The translations under genes were made by a program, and so were the position numbers. The notes beneath the pieces are model-generated. The model did no database searches and had not been told where the DNA came from. It saw only the letters and a program-made list of their open reading frames with translations. This document shows, piece after piece, positions 30,837 through 43,456 of a DNA stretch of 64,000 nucleotides; the first letter of the stretch is position 1; every line of letters begins with the position of its first letter. The DNA is from Blattamonas nauphoetae (lineage: Eukaryota > Preaxostyla > Oxymonadida): positions 62,001 through 126,000 of the forward strand of contig JARBJD010000045.1 of assembly GCA_033064195.1 (NCBI GenBank), given 5' to 3'.

Positions 30837-31178
30837 TTAAGTCAACCAACAGCAAAATCTTTCTTTCCTCGAATGAGGTTGGGTTTGGGGTTGGTGAAGA
30901 GTGTGGGAACAGCGTGCCATCAGTTGCGATGTTTTCGGCGAGAACAACGACAAGCGATACCGAGCTTTGTCTGACATCGCGGAGACAGGCGGAGAGTCGT
31001 GGACTCCCTCCTCATGCTTCTCGGACCAGTTCAAATCCACAACTCGGCGACAGTGCGACAGTGTGAGTGACACGCGAATCCATTGAAAGACGAGGACTGG
31101 TCGACTGTCAGCGTTCGCAGGTTCTCGTCCCTTCGCCTCCTTCCGAGAAGCCTTCCCGACACTCCCTGCGATGGCCAT
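30837..31178 (-). CDS. Small family F4, copy 3 (113 aa)
   Basis: MAIAGSVGKASRKEAKGREP from ATG 31178, then ANADSRPVLVFQWIRVSLTL, SHCRRVVDLNWSEKHEEGVH and a longer C-terminus than copy 2. Open throughout. Same position relative to ARM copy 5 as copy 2 has to ARM copy 4. Family unrecognised. Confidence 0.45.
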   Translation of the reverse strand: MAIAGSVGKASRKEAKGREPANADSRPVLVFQWIRVSLTLSHCRRVVDLNWSEKHEEGVHDSPPVSAMSDKARYRLSLFSPKTSQLMARCSHTLHQPQTQPHSRKERFCCWLT

Positions 31179-33925
31179 GTCTCGTTCAGTCCTCTTCCAT
31201 TCATCACAGTGCGAGTGTCACTTCGTTTGAGAGCGGAGTGGAAGGATTTCCTTGCACTCAATCCTTCACCAAACCAGTGGTCATTAACAAGTGAGTGAGT
31301 AGCCTGATGAAATGGTTTATGGGGCTGGCCTGCACAAGATCAACAAAAACACTATGAATACTCCTCCTCGTCACAAACGGTCAAACTTGTTTTCGCGTAG
31401 TCACTCCCTGAACGATTGATTGCTTCCGAATAAACGACTTACTGATCCACTGTCGTAAAAACTCTTTCAATGTTCAACTCCAAAACCATCAGCCTTCCAT
31501 CACTCGACTCAAGATTTGAGAATCTTAGAAGGGAAAACAAGTCAGAAGGGAGTCGTTAGTGCCTCTGCATTAACGAACAATGGACCGGGCAACCAATAGC
31601 CGACCAGCGGCATCTCGGACCATCTCCCCACACCAACAAATGATACTTTGCCGCAGAATCGGTTTTCACCTTTGGAATTGTTATCAAATGTTCGTGGAAT
31701 TCAAACAACAACATCGTCGAATCGCCGGTCCCGTACGTTTTGAATCGTTCAAGACAGAAACAATCATGTCAGATAGCTACCATCACATATTGTGACGAGG
31801 AGGAGATCAGAATATAGCAAATATGATGCAATGATCAGATTGGTGTCTTCCGACGGTCAGAATGACAAAGGATTACCTGGTACCGAGCTTTGTTCAAACG
31901 TTCGAAACAGAACGGGACAGTCAGACATTCTGGCCGGAAATATCAAGAAATTGTCAAGGACATGATAAGGATTTCACATTTCGTTGAACAGATACTCATC
32001 GTGACTTGAATACCCACCAACCGGATCAACATCACGGGACTATCTGTCAGCTCTTTATTGGAAATTAGGATGGACAAGGAAGCAAGTTCATCTGTATCAC
32101 TGGCAGCCGATCGACAAATGGAGTGGAGCGTGTCCATATACATGTCCTTATTGATAGTCACCCGAACTTGGATGGCCCACCTCCGTGTTGAAGAAGTACA
32201 GCAATTTATCTGCCCCTTCCACACGAAAACATTCCTTTTCAACTCAAATCCAACATGTTCTGATCATAGAATCCTGTCATCCATCTTTGAGAGATCCGGG
32301 TATCCACAAGGCAATTCACGATCTCATCTCTACTAATTGTATTCATGGGGGATATAGAAGGCTAAAACACAATTAAACGAACTCCTGCAAGAACAGGTGT
32401 CAGACAGAATGGTGGTTGAAACTACAAGGACCACCGACCAGTGTAATAACTTCCGATCCAGTTTATCCAGTTATGACTCGAACTAAAGTTGAAAGAGGAC
32501 GATCAAGAGAACAGGATAGAAAACACCAAAATATATTCTTTTGAAGGCTTCACAGAAGGAAGCTAGCTCACTGGTTGTCCTCATCCAAACTTCAGGCAAC
32601 CAACTCAGACAGTCTTGTCTCACCAAGGAAACGAAGATTAGTGTGAGATACAGATGTAACTGTTGAGCTCGGCAAGGCAAGAAATCCCATATTTTCAAAT
32701 GTTAGATACTCCATTGGCACAACCTTAGCGACCATCACAGTATTCTCTCCATCAACCGTGTCACTTGTTTGATGAAGTGAATAATTGGTCGAAGCATCGC
32801 AAATTGCATTACTTCTATCGTCGAAGAGACGGGTGCACTCCCCATGAATGAGCGGAGGAGGACAAGTCCCACAGTTCAATGTCAAGATAAATTCAAGGAA
32901 TGGATGCTCTCACCAACTCTGTACCATCACAACTATCAAACTTCTGTTGACAAGACATTGTACCACTTCAAAACATTCAACATTCGAACTAAACACTCCA
33001 CATTTGCAGTAACATCGAACACTCACAATTTTGAACACCAAGACAACAAGGAACAGGCTTTCCAGTGGAGGAAACACACTCAATTGCAAGGAAGGAAAGT
33101 ATCAGATGGTACTAGCTATTGCGCTGAATTATCCCGGACCACTGGTGTGAGGATCCAGTTAAAGCTTGGAAAGAAGTTAAACCTGAAAAGGAAGCAGGAT
33201 GGTGTCTCCGATGTCATCTTTCTTTCAATATCCGACTCAGTCGTTCGGACACCCCTCTAACAATTTGTGGGCTGTTTGTCTTCGAAAGCCCAAAACGACA
33301 CGGCATCTCCACGCAATGGAGTGATGACTGTGAGGACAGGCTCACATCATCCGAGAGTGTATCATTCTCAACTTACGACGAAACAACATACTCAATGTTT
33401 GCATCAATTCTTAACAAGGTTGCTGGCGCCGACGTTAGAAATTGATTCCCTCAAACAACAAGCACTCTCATTTTCCGCAAATAACAGACCAGAGTCGTTC
33501 CTCAGAGGCCTTTCCCTGCAATCAAATGAACCGGAGTTAGGAGGAAGGAAATTGAACAGATGAAGATCTATGGAGAAGGGTTCCAGTCCAACTTTCAGTG
33601 AGTATTATGACGATGATGTGCTTGACAGAGTCCTTTTTCCCGGATCTGCAACCGATCTGGGTGTGAATAGACAGAATTAAAAGAAGTCATCATACGGGAG
33701 ACTAGAAGGAAGTTCAATCGATCTTGATATTCCAGGGGGTGAGATGAGCACAACTTTGAGGACCAAGCAATACGTAGTTGAGATGTCTTTATTCCACGCG
33801 ACCAAGTGGATTTTTCGAAGGATAAAGAGGACGACAAATCCATTACTTGTCCAGGGATTTTTGCCCTGACTGCGGGGGGAAAGAGACAGAGAACAAGGAT
33901 TATGGTAATTAGAGTGTTGGGAAGG

Positions 33926-34052
33926 GAGCTGCAGAGGAAGCCAGATCTTCCACTCCACAAGATGGGAGCTACAGAGGAAGCCAGATCTTCCACTCCACAA
34001 GATGGGAGCTGCAGAGGAAGCCAGATCTTCCACTCCACAAGAAGGGAACTAT
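33926..34052. repeat. 40-bp tandem repeat inside DIRS element A
   Basis: Three tandem copies built on AGAGGAAGCCAGATCTTCCA, differing by one or two bases. A local expansion within the decayed interior. Confidence 0.9.
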
Positions 34053-34589
34053 GAAGAGCAGCAGTTTTCAGCTCTGCTTGAGATATTGATTCGACGACCA
34101 GAACAAGCTACCATCATGACTCGACTGCTGGCGGAACTGAAGCGATGTCGCGGAAGTTGGAGGGATTGCTAGGAGACTTCCTTGGGAGAAAGAGAGCCGA
34201 TAATATCGGACATGCAATGCACTTTCTCCGGCATATTCCTCTCAACGTCTGCCTTCGAAGAAGAGAAACCAGCAAAGAACACGGTCAGTGCGGAAGAACG
34301 TACCAATCGTGTGTAGACTGTCGACTTTGTCGGTAGCAAGAGGAGACAGGAATGGAGAGACTCATTGACGGATCGTCATGATGAGATTGTGATTACATGC
34401 GGAGCCGCTCCGATGCCGAGATGAGTCGTGTCAACACGTTCAAACCATGTTTTCCATCGCAGAATCACAAGTAGAAGAAATGAAAGCGGAAGAACTGATG
34501 ATTTCATGGAGGAGTTTAGGATAGAAGGGAAGTCTTGTGTCAATGAGCGAAGCAGGATTAGGAGTGGGAATTGAATCACTCCAATCACT

Positions 34590-34945
34590 CGACAGAACTG
34601 CTCACGCACGCACTCCAACCACTCTCCCACAAATCATCAAACTCGAAGATGGACCGAATTGGAGAACATCTATTTCTCTTCTGATCGACAATGGAGAGTG
34701 GGAACTCAAAATCAGATCAAGTGAAAACACCTTCTCGAATGGAATGCTTGGATTTCTAAGACCCCCACTTCCCGAATCTGCTACACAACACGGTTGTGGA
34801 TTCCATGACAATGGGATTGGTGGTGCTCTCAATCTTTGAAATGGAAGAATGTGGAAAGGAGGAGAATTCAAGCCAGAAGGAACAAGCAAGACGTCCGATC
34901 GAATTGGGCAGACAGCAGCGATTCGAGAGAGCTGGGTTCTCGGGA
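34590..34945 (+). other. Host-type domain fragment inside DIRS element A
   Basis: The plus strand reads LPQIIKLEDGPNWRTSISLL, NGEWELKIRS, GFLRPPLPESATQHGCG, then GRMWKGGEFKPEGTSK and IGQTAAIR. From memory this resembles a domain found at the C-end of many oxymonad proteins with SPRY-like features. It lies just before the internal complementary region, so host sequence was probably captured by the element. Not intact. Confidence 0.45.
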
Positions 34946-35094
34946 CTCACAATCAGTCGGTGACAGCCCTTCGGGAACACGGCCTTTTCTTCAGAACTGA
35001 GTATTCATTCAAGGAAGAAGTCCACAAAGATATCCTTTCTCTTCTTTTCTCATTCTTTGAGTATTCTCCATTGTTTCTCAGCGTCCCTTTTCAA

Positions 35095-35176
35095 CACTCA
35101 CTTGTTAATGACCACTGGTTTGGTGAAGGATTGAGTGCAAGGAAATCCTTATGAACCAAACCAGTGCTCATTAACA
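35095..35176. repeat. Internal complementary region of DIRS element A
   Basis: 35095-35147 is the complement of the left outer end (ATTGAGTGCAAGGAAATC). CTT at 35148-35150 is the core, and 35151-35176 is the complement of the right outer end (ATGAACCAAACCAGTGCTCA). Confidence 0.8.
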
Positions 35177-35559
35177 TAGAACGCTGCCACACAACTGTTG
35201 CTCGTTCTTGAGTGCTTGTTTTCGTCGCAGAGGCGACTCTCATTCAGCCTTTCGGCTTTTCCATTTCACAAGTCACTTTTGACCTCTCTTGTTTGTCCAG
35301 TTTTTCTTCCCCGTTGGGGCTTATCTGGACCCGAGACCCAGATCTCTCTCCTTTTGCTCATTAACTGCCCCCACTTGGGCAAACCAACATCGTGACTCTT
35401 TAGTCCCTTGTTGGGAAATCTTTACTGGAACAGAGAAAACTTAATTATGACTCTGTTTTTGTTTCGTTTGGGCAGGCCAGCCCCATAAACCATTTCATCA
35501 GGCTACTCACTCACTTGTTAATGAGCACTGGTTTGGTTCATAAGAATGACGAGGAGAGC

Positions 35560-36480
35560 TGGAGAGGTGGAAAAGCGTGCGAAAAATCGAATCTGTCACA
35601 CACTGCAGACGAGGCAATGTGTTGAGACGAGGAAGTCTATCGAATCAAAGAAGTCGGGTGCTTACGAAGACGAGACGCCACCGACGAGGCAGGTGAAGCG
35701 ATCAGAAGCGCATGTCGACCACGCTGGAACTTGACTCGCCACTGTCGTCATCCATCCAAACTGTCCAACGGTCAGTCCAACCAAGTTCCTCAACACCATC
35801 CAGTTCGACACAACTCCTCCTCCCCAATCTCCTTTGCGATCGGTCACCAGCCTTCCTTCGACAGTGTCCTCCCACTCTTCCATTCTCATCTGTTGTACAA
35901 GGATCTGCACCGATTCGCATTGTCCTTGATTGTTCATCTCCAATTCTCGGAAAATCGTGAAGACTTCATGTGAGACAAGAGGAATCGACATGTCCGATTC
36001 TGAAGTCGAGTCATGGCTCGAGAAAGCGAGAGAGACGGGCAGAGCACAAACACAAAGGAGAGTGGGATGTCGAGGTGTCTGAGTGCACGTGCACTTGCGA
36101 GCAGGAGAGAGTTCAGGATGATGTTCGAGATGGACGAGGAAGTCTCGAGTGTCTGGCATAGAGAGAGGCAGTCGATTGAGAGTGATGACGAGGTGAGATT
36201 TCAAACCAGTTTCAGCCAGTTTCAGTTGGAGACGTTCGGGACAGTGTTTTGGTGATGTGTTTGATGAACAGCGTTGTGTTGTGACGATCAGGTTGGGCAG
36301 ACGAGATGAGCACCCCAATCGACGGGATGGAGTCTGGCGAAGATCCAACAGCAAACGAGGCAACGTGACTGAGAAGAGAGTGAGCGGAACAGCCGTTCCT
36401 CGGATCATCACTCCCAACGAAAAGGTGCATCGCAGACGGCAACAATTGGACGGAAAAGTCTCTGAAGTTTAAGAATGTCA
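35560..36480 (-). pseudogene. ARM subfamily 2, copy c
   Basis: The longest open piece (36417-35662) encodes LKLAETGLKSHLVITLNRLP, DTRDFLVHLEHHPELSPAR, REL-EMNNQG, LVQQMRMEEWEDTVEGRLV, TDRKGDWGGGVVSNWMVLRN and LVGLTVGQFG. The N-terminal half (SAMHLFVGSDDPRN, HSLLSHVASFAVGSS, SIPSIGVLISS) lies in a second frame to about 36480. The tail aligns with RMLRMEGIEDVIEEKL...WNEMLGMNL of the ARM-like family in order and spacing. Same frame break as copy b. It sits directly right of DIRS element A, in the same block order as at 17.5-18.9 kb. Confidence 0.6.
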
Positions 36481-36589
36481 TCATCTCTTTTCGAGTGGGA
36501 GAAAGACGAGGGATGGAATGCGTGAGAATGCTTCGAAAACAGGCAATCGACCAATCTCTTCGTTCTTTCAACAAGAAGCTGTGCGGATG

Positions 36590-36840
36590 AAGAAATGAGG
36601 ACAGAGGACAGCTGCAGACCATCGCGACGAGAGAGCAACGAGGGATTGAGTGGAACAAATGTGGAAGTGTGGATGGAGGAGTGGAGAAAGGGAGAGCGAG
36701 ATCAGTGCAATGGAAGGAAACAGGACAGTATCGAGCTCATCTGCCCAGTGCTTCGCTCTTTTGATTTCATCGCAACTCCCATCTCAACTCAGTCCAGCAC
36801 AACAAAGACAGCAAAACGACCGAAGACTGGTGTCCAACAA
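36590..36840 (+). pseudogene. Interrupted host gene, piece 1 (left of DIRS B)
   Basis: A plus-strand frame containing SAMEGNRTVSSSSAQCFALL, SQLPSQLSPAQQRQQND and RRLVSN runs up to DIRS element B. Right of B the sequence AACAATCTCAACCACAGC continues in a matching phase (NNLNHSTSSRGRQSGKSE). The shared AAC at the junction fits a DIRS insertion site. The protein is Ser/Gln-rich and unrecognised. Confidence 0.4.
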
Positions 36841-39800
36841 GGATGTCGCAAGCTCCATCCGACACATAACCAGGGCTCATCAACATGTTGAGTGAGACCC
36901 TGGGTCCATCAAAGACGGTCCATGGGTTGGCCGATCTAAAATACCAATCGAAACAAATTGACCTCCTCGTCTATTTTTAACGAACTATCTTTCTTTGATC
37001 ATCGCTTAATTCATACTAATCAAACAGAAATACAATTTCTTCACTCAGTCGTTCTCTTCAATCTCGCCACAAAAGGCTCGGACAAGTATCTCCCGATGGC
37101 AGCATCACCTCACTTCTTTCAACTACCCACTCAAGACAGGGGTAACAAGTGGATTCAATTGAGATCTCTCAATATGAATGTTTTACAAGTCGACAAGCAA
37201 GACCGGGAACTTGAAGAGGATCGATCACTCTTAAAGATCCATGACCCGATTCGAAAGTTGGACGACGAGGAGGATACAGGCATCGACAATCTCTCCGATC
37301 TTGTGAGCCCTGAAATCAGCAAAGTAATTCACACGATGCCTCACGACATCAATTTCAAGTTGTTCAGTTTTATCCTCTCTCAAGCGAAGGATCGTGACAA
37401 GGTTGAAAGTTCATACCGAGGATGAGATAATCCGTCTGTTTTACAAGCTTGGAATCTGAACCAGACAATACCTTTGCATTACACACCAATCATACTTGCT
37501 TCTCAGTACAACCACGAATGGATAATTGTGCAGTAATAACGTTCCTCAGCACTCAAGACAGTGCAAACGTTGGAGTATTGACTGCCGATATCATTCATAA
37601 TAACAACAAGACTCTCCACGGATCATAGAAAGGAGGGCGAAGGAAAAGTATCTCGGTATTACATCCGAACGATCACCAGATTCAGAAGTATCATGATTAG
37701 CATGCGAAGTGAACAACAGATCCAGAAGTGACAGGATTCATCATGAAATTCGTCCAATCAAGCGACCACTTTTTCGTGCCAACCGTTGCACTCAAGGAAC
37801 TTGGACTTGCGAGCGAGGAGGAGACTTGGACAATAAAAAGAAGGTCAAACAGTTTATCCACAGCATTTCAATATCATGCGGAGGCTTTTCTACCAGATTT
37901 GAGAAGCATCACTCCGCCTGCTCTGCTCGGACTAAAATTGGCTGTAAACTGCAAGAAAAGCATTACGACTCAACTCAATAGTATTCTGATATCCAACAGG
38001 GTGAAACGTGACAGATGATTACAAGATAATCTCGTTAGATGGACTCTGCCATGTAGAAGGATCAATCTCTACCTACGAAGCCAATGAAAGATAAAGGCAC
38101 CTCTGAATTGCTAGAATCAGCAATTAGTGACCTTGGTTGCGTGATTTCATCCCGTCCAGCAGCGGGGTAAAATGAAACCACGCACCATCCAATACCGGAC
38201 ATAAAGCGAATCAACACTCGTCACTATCATCTCAAAATCTGTCACCATTTCGTATAACTCACCATTTACATCAATTTGATCACGTCTCCGACGACAGTAT
38301 CACGGCGATCTTGCGCATCTTGGCTCGGAGCCAAACATGTCAGACCTGAACCCTTGATCCCCTTGCAAGGAAGAAATGGTCTTCCTTTTGGGATACACTG
38401 TTGATGGACATTCTCTGGCGAGTGAGGGAGGGAAATCAAGCACAAAAGAACAACGGAGTTCCACCATGACTTGGTCGGTAATCAACGTATCAACGCCTCG
38501 ATCACCTCAATTGACAAACAATCGTGATTCAACAGATCATTTCATCTCCGCACATCTCTCATTGATTCGATATCAATACCGTCTCAAGCTCAATTGGACA
38601 ACTGATCCCCCCGGCAGACTCAAAGTTTCACGGCAGATGAACTTACCTCAAAACGACCAAAGGACTGAAATATGATCGATTACAAGTGAAATAATTTAGT
38701 GCTGACATGCAAACAACCTCTTTTGGGAACGACAACGAAGTTGAGATTGTAAACAAGGATAGGAATGACCAATCTCAGAAAATCACAAAATGTGCACATT
38801 TCGACGACAATCGTCAGTTCCCAATTCCGTCGTCACCTTTCAGGATTGTATCAGCCTCCAGCCCCATCCTCGAACAAGCACCTTCTGTCCCACCAGTGGG
38901 ACAGGCTGAACTCGACGACGTCGACACTTGAACTGATTCTAGTTCACGCTCAGGTCCTCCAAAAGGATTATATCACATTGCAGATGATCTCGAAATCTTC
39001 ACGACTGTTTTTGATCACTATGAAGAACCACGTACAAATCCGAGGACATTTGAACTCGTCCAATAAGCCAATGAAGATCATGACTCAAAATTATCCGGAG
39101 TTTGAAGTGAAACGATGGTAGGATTCTCGAAACGGACACTACTGAACGTACCAGGCGCGGAGAAGAAGGAGAGTGAGAGAAATCTCCTCCGCATTGTCCA
39201 CGACTCTTCAATCGTCGAGAGCAACGAAATTGTGGGACTGTAAACTGTCATGATGCCCAGGAGAGAGTTGACAGCGAAAGGAAAAATTGAAGAAGAAGGA
39301 CAGTCCGGAGAACGTCCAAGTCCAGCTTTCTCGCACTATCCGTTCTGATTGCCGCCAATAAGAGGACGCGACCAGTCTCTCCAACAAGAGCAATGTGTTT
39401 CCCTGGTCACAAGTCGACGACGAATCAAATTAAACTCTCTTCAACGACATCTCAAGAACAAGACAGGCTAAAGCCGAGAGACAGGTTGCTCGCACCAGGC
39501 ATCGTCGAACCCCACTCATTCAACAGAATCATCGAGAATCAGAGAAACACGTTTCTCATTCTGAACCCCCTCACCCTGAATGGGCTAAACATTCTCTGTC
39601 TCACACGCATGAAAGGCATGTCATCGCACAGGAAAAGACAGATTGGGTTGGAGATCCAAGCTCTACTGGTCTCTCGCCATACAGTTCAACCATACACGTT
39701 GATGTGAAGAGTGCGGCATCTCAACAGACCAGCACAAAGTCACCTTTGGAGAAGGGGAAGAGTCAGACTGGATGTGATTGTGTAGTAATCCAGAAAACTT

Positions 39801-41580
39801 AACTGGCATATTCGCTGGTCGGTAGTTCACACCATCAGCATGACCTACTCTGACCAACATCAGAGTGCCTTTCAAGGGGACGGCCCTCAATGCAAATCAA
39901 AGCGAACGTGAATCATTTTCTACTGATTGGCTGACAAGGACTTGACGGCCAATCGCGAACCAGTCACAGCGCAGATCATCCCGCATTGTAGGAAATACTT
40001 CTGAGAAACAGTTCTGAACTCACCATCGGAACCGTCAACCTATTATTTCCATCGTGGTCGGAAGGTGTTGTCAGAGATGAGTACAGTCAAATTAGAAACA
40101 TGTTGGACTTGGGGCCCGAAGGAAGGAATGAAGAATCTGGTCGGGCAGAAGTCAACATCATCGGATATGGTTCCAGAATGGATATCTCCCACAGCACCAG
40201 CACAATTGGTAGCGGAACGGAAACGGGATCGGCGGAGTTGGGAGGGAATGCGAGATGTTTTTTGGACATCTCTGGGGAAAGAGGACTGTTTAAATACGGG
40301 CATGCATAGCACTTTCCTCAGCATATTCCTCTCAACCACCGCCTTCGTCGAAGTAGAGAGCAGCAGTTAACCTTCCCTCAAATGACTTTTTGACAACCTT
40401 TCGAGTCCTGATGCTTCAACGTAACCTCGACATCAGTAGCTGCTACTTTGAGCTGATCGACGATTAGTGTCAATACCGAGACAAATCTCCAAATGGAAAG
40501 ATTGGTGAAAGAAGTGGGAGTGAAAGAGGCAGGGAGTGCCGATGAGCGATGAAAGACGATTTACATCGTCATCTTGTTGTCCGGAGGGAGTGTTGATTGA
40601 GAGGAGAGAGGGACATGTCAACAGTGCAGACGCGACTGGTCGGAAGAGACAGAAATGGAGGAGACAACACTCGATGTGAGTCAGCGGGTAGAGACACAAG
40701 AGGCAAAACTCACATGGAAGGAGTGACTTGAGGGGAGAGAGAGATGGTTTTAGAAGAAAAGCTGAGCTACATATCAGCGGAAACAAGCTATGAATCCACT
40801 CTCCCCTCCCGCCCGTGACCACGACTCGCGAGCCTACATTCGAGAATCTCTTCTGCGGGTCGAGTTCTCTTCGTCCGACAATTATGAGTCGAGTTCTCCT
40901 CAACCTCGGGGAGTGAGTGGAAAAGGATACTACAACTGGTCAGTCGAGTCTGCCCCCTGTTGACGACTACTACTCAGCTCCAATCGTCATCGGTCGATAA
41001 GACTCCTCGCTCGCCAACTGCTGGTGCCAGCATATGAGGTAGCACGGCCGTAGTCTTGGTGGAAGTGAGCAAATGGGTAGAGTCATTCAGGATCTCTTCT
41101 TTTCTTATTCTCATTTTCACTTTCCACTTGATTTTAGTCCTTTTCAAATCTCAACATGTTGATGAGCCCTGGTTATGTGTCGGATGGAGCTTGCGACATC
41201 CTTTACACAAACCAGTGCTCATCAACCTCTTTCTCTGCCACACAGCAGTTGAAAGAGGACATCGGTATGTCTTTAGCACTGCGGCGTTTTAAGTTGTAAC
41301 CTTTTGGTGGTTTTCATTTCATTAGTCATTCTGACTTTTCGGTTTCTCCAGTTTTTCATCCCCGTTGGGGCTTTTCTGGAATTATGGGCTAGATCCCACT
41401 TTTTGCTTATCAACCGCCCCCACTTGGGCAGAACCGGCTCGATGATTAACCTCTCGAGTTGGGATTTTAACTTTCAACAGATAAAACTTCTTATTTGTAT
41501 TTGTTGATCGGCCAACCCATGGACCGTCTTTGATGGACCCAGGGTCTCACTCAACATGTTGATGAGCACTGGTTTGTGTG
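36841..41580. mobile_element. DIRS-type retroelement B (decayed)
   Basis: Inverted ends of ~68 bp (36868-36936 and 41508-41575; shared ACATGTTGAGTGAGACCCTG) and an internal complementary region at 41150-41225. The right-hand module between the ICR and the right end (41226-41507) is related to that of element A, including CAGTTTTTC(A/T)TCCCCGTTGG. A frame at 36958-37425 could be a gag-like remnant, only a guess. The element is broken in many places, with no frame above ~160 codons. It lies inside an unidentified host gene. Confidence 0.75.
41150..41225. repeat. Internal complementary region of DIRS element B
   Basis: The complement of the left outer end (GGATGGAGCTTGCGACATCC, to ~41201) joins the complement of the right outer end (ACACAAACCAGTGCTCATCA, from 41204). 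Confidence 0.8.
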
Positions 41581-42139
41581 AACAATCTCAACCACAGCAC
41601 GTCCAGCAGGGGCAGGCAGAGCGGCAAGTCAGAGCACAGCGAGAGCGACGGACGATTCGGCGGAGAGACCGAAGAAAGAGAATGGGAACGATGTTGGGTC
41701 GAGTGAGGGTGAGTCCAAGTGCTTCTTCATGTCGAACTCCGGAAGAGGAAAGGCCTCTCGAAATCCTGTTTGCAGTGCAAGCGATCGGCAATCGATGAGA
41801 CGAGAGCGAAGTTCCATCGCTCGACACCATTCAACAGCATCGTTGATGAGCCAGCTTCAATCAAACAGACAGAGCATGGAGGGAGCGAGTCGACAGCCAT
41901 GGAGGACGAAGAGAGGGCAGTGTCGATGGAGCAGACGAGGAGAGAGGATGTGGTGAGTGGGAGAGGAGGGGAAGTGAGAAGAGCACACAACGAGTGTGGC
42001 TGTTCATAATCTCTAATGAGGATGAGTACGACGAGAGAAGCAGCAGTTCACGTTCCATCTCGTCTGGAGTTGTCCGTCCCATCGCACAAAACCAATCACT
42101 CACGCAGATGCGAGTGTGCTCGAATGATGTCGTTTGAAC
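41581..42139 (+). pseudogene. Interrupted host gene, piece 2 (between DIRS B and C)
   Basis: Plus-strand coding-like sequence: NHSTSSRGRQSGKSEHSESD then GRFGGETEEREWERCW, a possible donor GTGAGG near 41701, then Ser/Arg/Gln-rich text (MSNSGRGKASRNPVCSAS or, in another frame, STAMEDEERAVSMEQTRRED). Near 42010-42130 it reads DEYDERSSSSRSISSGVVR and PIAQNQSLTQMRVCSNDVV up to element C. Frames and splice sites are unresolved. The family is unknown. Confidence 0.35.
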
Positions 42140-43456
42140 CGCCCTTCCAGTAGGTTCAATACGAAACCTGGGGCTCCTCTCATGACGAGATATGGTGTGA
42201 TCAATTACTTCATTCAAATACATTTATGCCATCTCCTCATCGTTACTCATGGAAATATCTCTTTCCAATATCGATCCTTAACAAGTTGATGCTCCTTTGA
42301 TGGTCAATCATATTATTGAGACCTCACTTCTGTCAACAAATATTTGCCTTTCTCTGGCAGCACAACCCACAAACCCACACTCCCATGACACGCTAGTTAA
42401 CAATAGTAGCTCACGGATCTCGTATCCAGACATTTTGTCAACGAAGGGCTCACTCGAAACCTAGTTGGAGCAGATTGATCCTCGAATCGTTCACCAACTC
42501 CAGATGTAGTTATTAGCTCAGTGTCTTTTCGATTTGGTGATTACTGTCGAATTAGTGTTCGTCACGGGTGCGAAGGTTAGTTGTACAAGATATCGCACAC
42601 TTCACCAACCGGACTCAGAGTCCAGAACACAGACAGAATAGGAGGCAACCCTACGATGAGGAGACAGGAATACGCATCAACGATATGAAAGGACGACAAA
42701 CCGGCGAATGTTATCAGATTGGATCCCTCCAGTCGGACTGGTCTGAACATGCCGATCCTTCGGAGGAAGAACCCTCAACAATTTCAATTATCTTCACCTG
42801 AAGACAGCCGGACTTTCATCCAAGTTGTCCGTACAGACAGGGTAAGAAGATTACGATGGTGAACTCAGTATATCGATCATGTGAGGGGTGGGACTCATGT
42901 GTCCCTCTCACCAGCTACTTCGATCGACACAATGACGTGGTAAAGTCCAGTACCATCATGCAATGAACAAACTCAAAAGGAGAGGAGGACAGAATCAGCA
43001 ATGACAACGCACGATAAGCGAAGCCGAGATCCACAAAAATCAAGGTCCCATCGATACCGGGAGAGTGGTATTTAAACAAAGGCAAACCATAAATAACCCT
43101 CCAAGCTGAGCCACAAGCGTCTATTTACTGTTGCCACTTCATCGTGAGTGCACTGTCGACGCAACAGGGATCCTCTATCCCGACTCCCTCTAGATATCCG
43201 ACAATTTAAAAAATTCCAAAATAGTGGACACAAATCGGCTTCTATCCATCGACATCTTGAATTATTCCCTCTTCCTTGAGTTCTCTCATGTTTTGAACAC
43301 AACAGCGCCGCTCGTTTCTACAACTCTTAAAATTCCAACAATTGCAACATACATCTCTTTCGCTGACCAATTTTTAGCATCAATGCCTCAACCAGTATAG
43401 GGGAACGATCTTATTGACGAGTATTGTTACTATGAGGCGGACTACAACCAGTCGTA

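Larger units (their letters stand above)
31245..35541. mobile_element. DIRS-type retroelement A (decayed)
   Basis: Ends are inverted repeats of each other over ~65 bp (31270-31336 and 35473-35535; shared AAGTGAGTGAGTAGCCTGAT). An internal complementary region at 35095-35176 joins the complements of both outer ends. This ITR plus ICR layout is characteristic of DIRS-order tyrosine-recombinase retroelements. The trinucleotide AAG is found at the left junction, the right junction and the ICR junction. The duplicated block at 17937-17955 provides an empty site. The interior has no long coding frame and many breaks; the element is a fossil. A and B share similar interiors and right modules. Confidence 0.75.

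Noticed and set aside
40433-40903. 156-codon minus-strand frame in DIRS element B
   Set aside because: Leu/Ser/Cys-rich composition without conserved motifs, in a decayed region.
41581-42139. Assigning a product to the gene broken by DIRS B and C
   Set aside because: Two competing frames and unresolved splice sites; low-complexity Ser/Arg/Gln text resembles many proteins.
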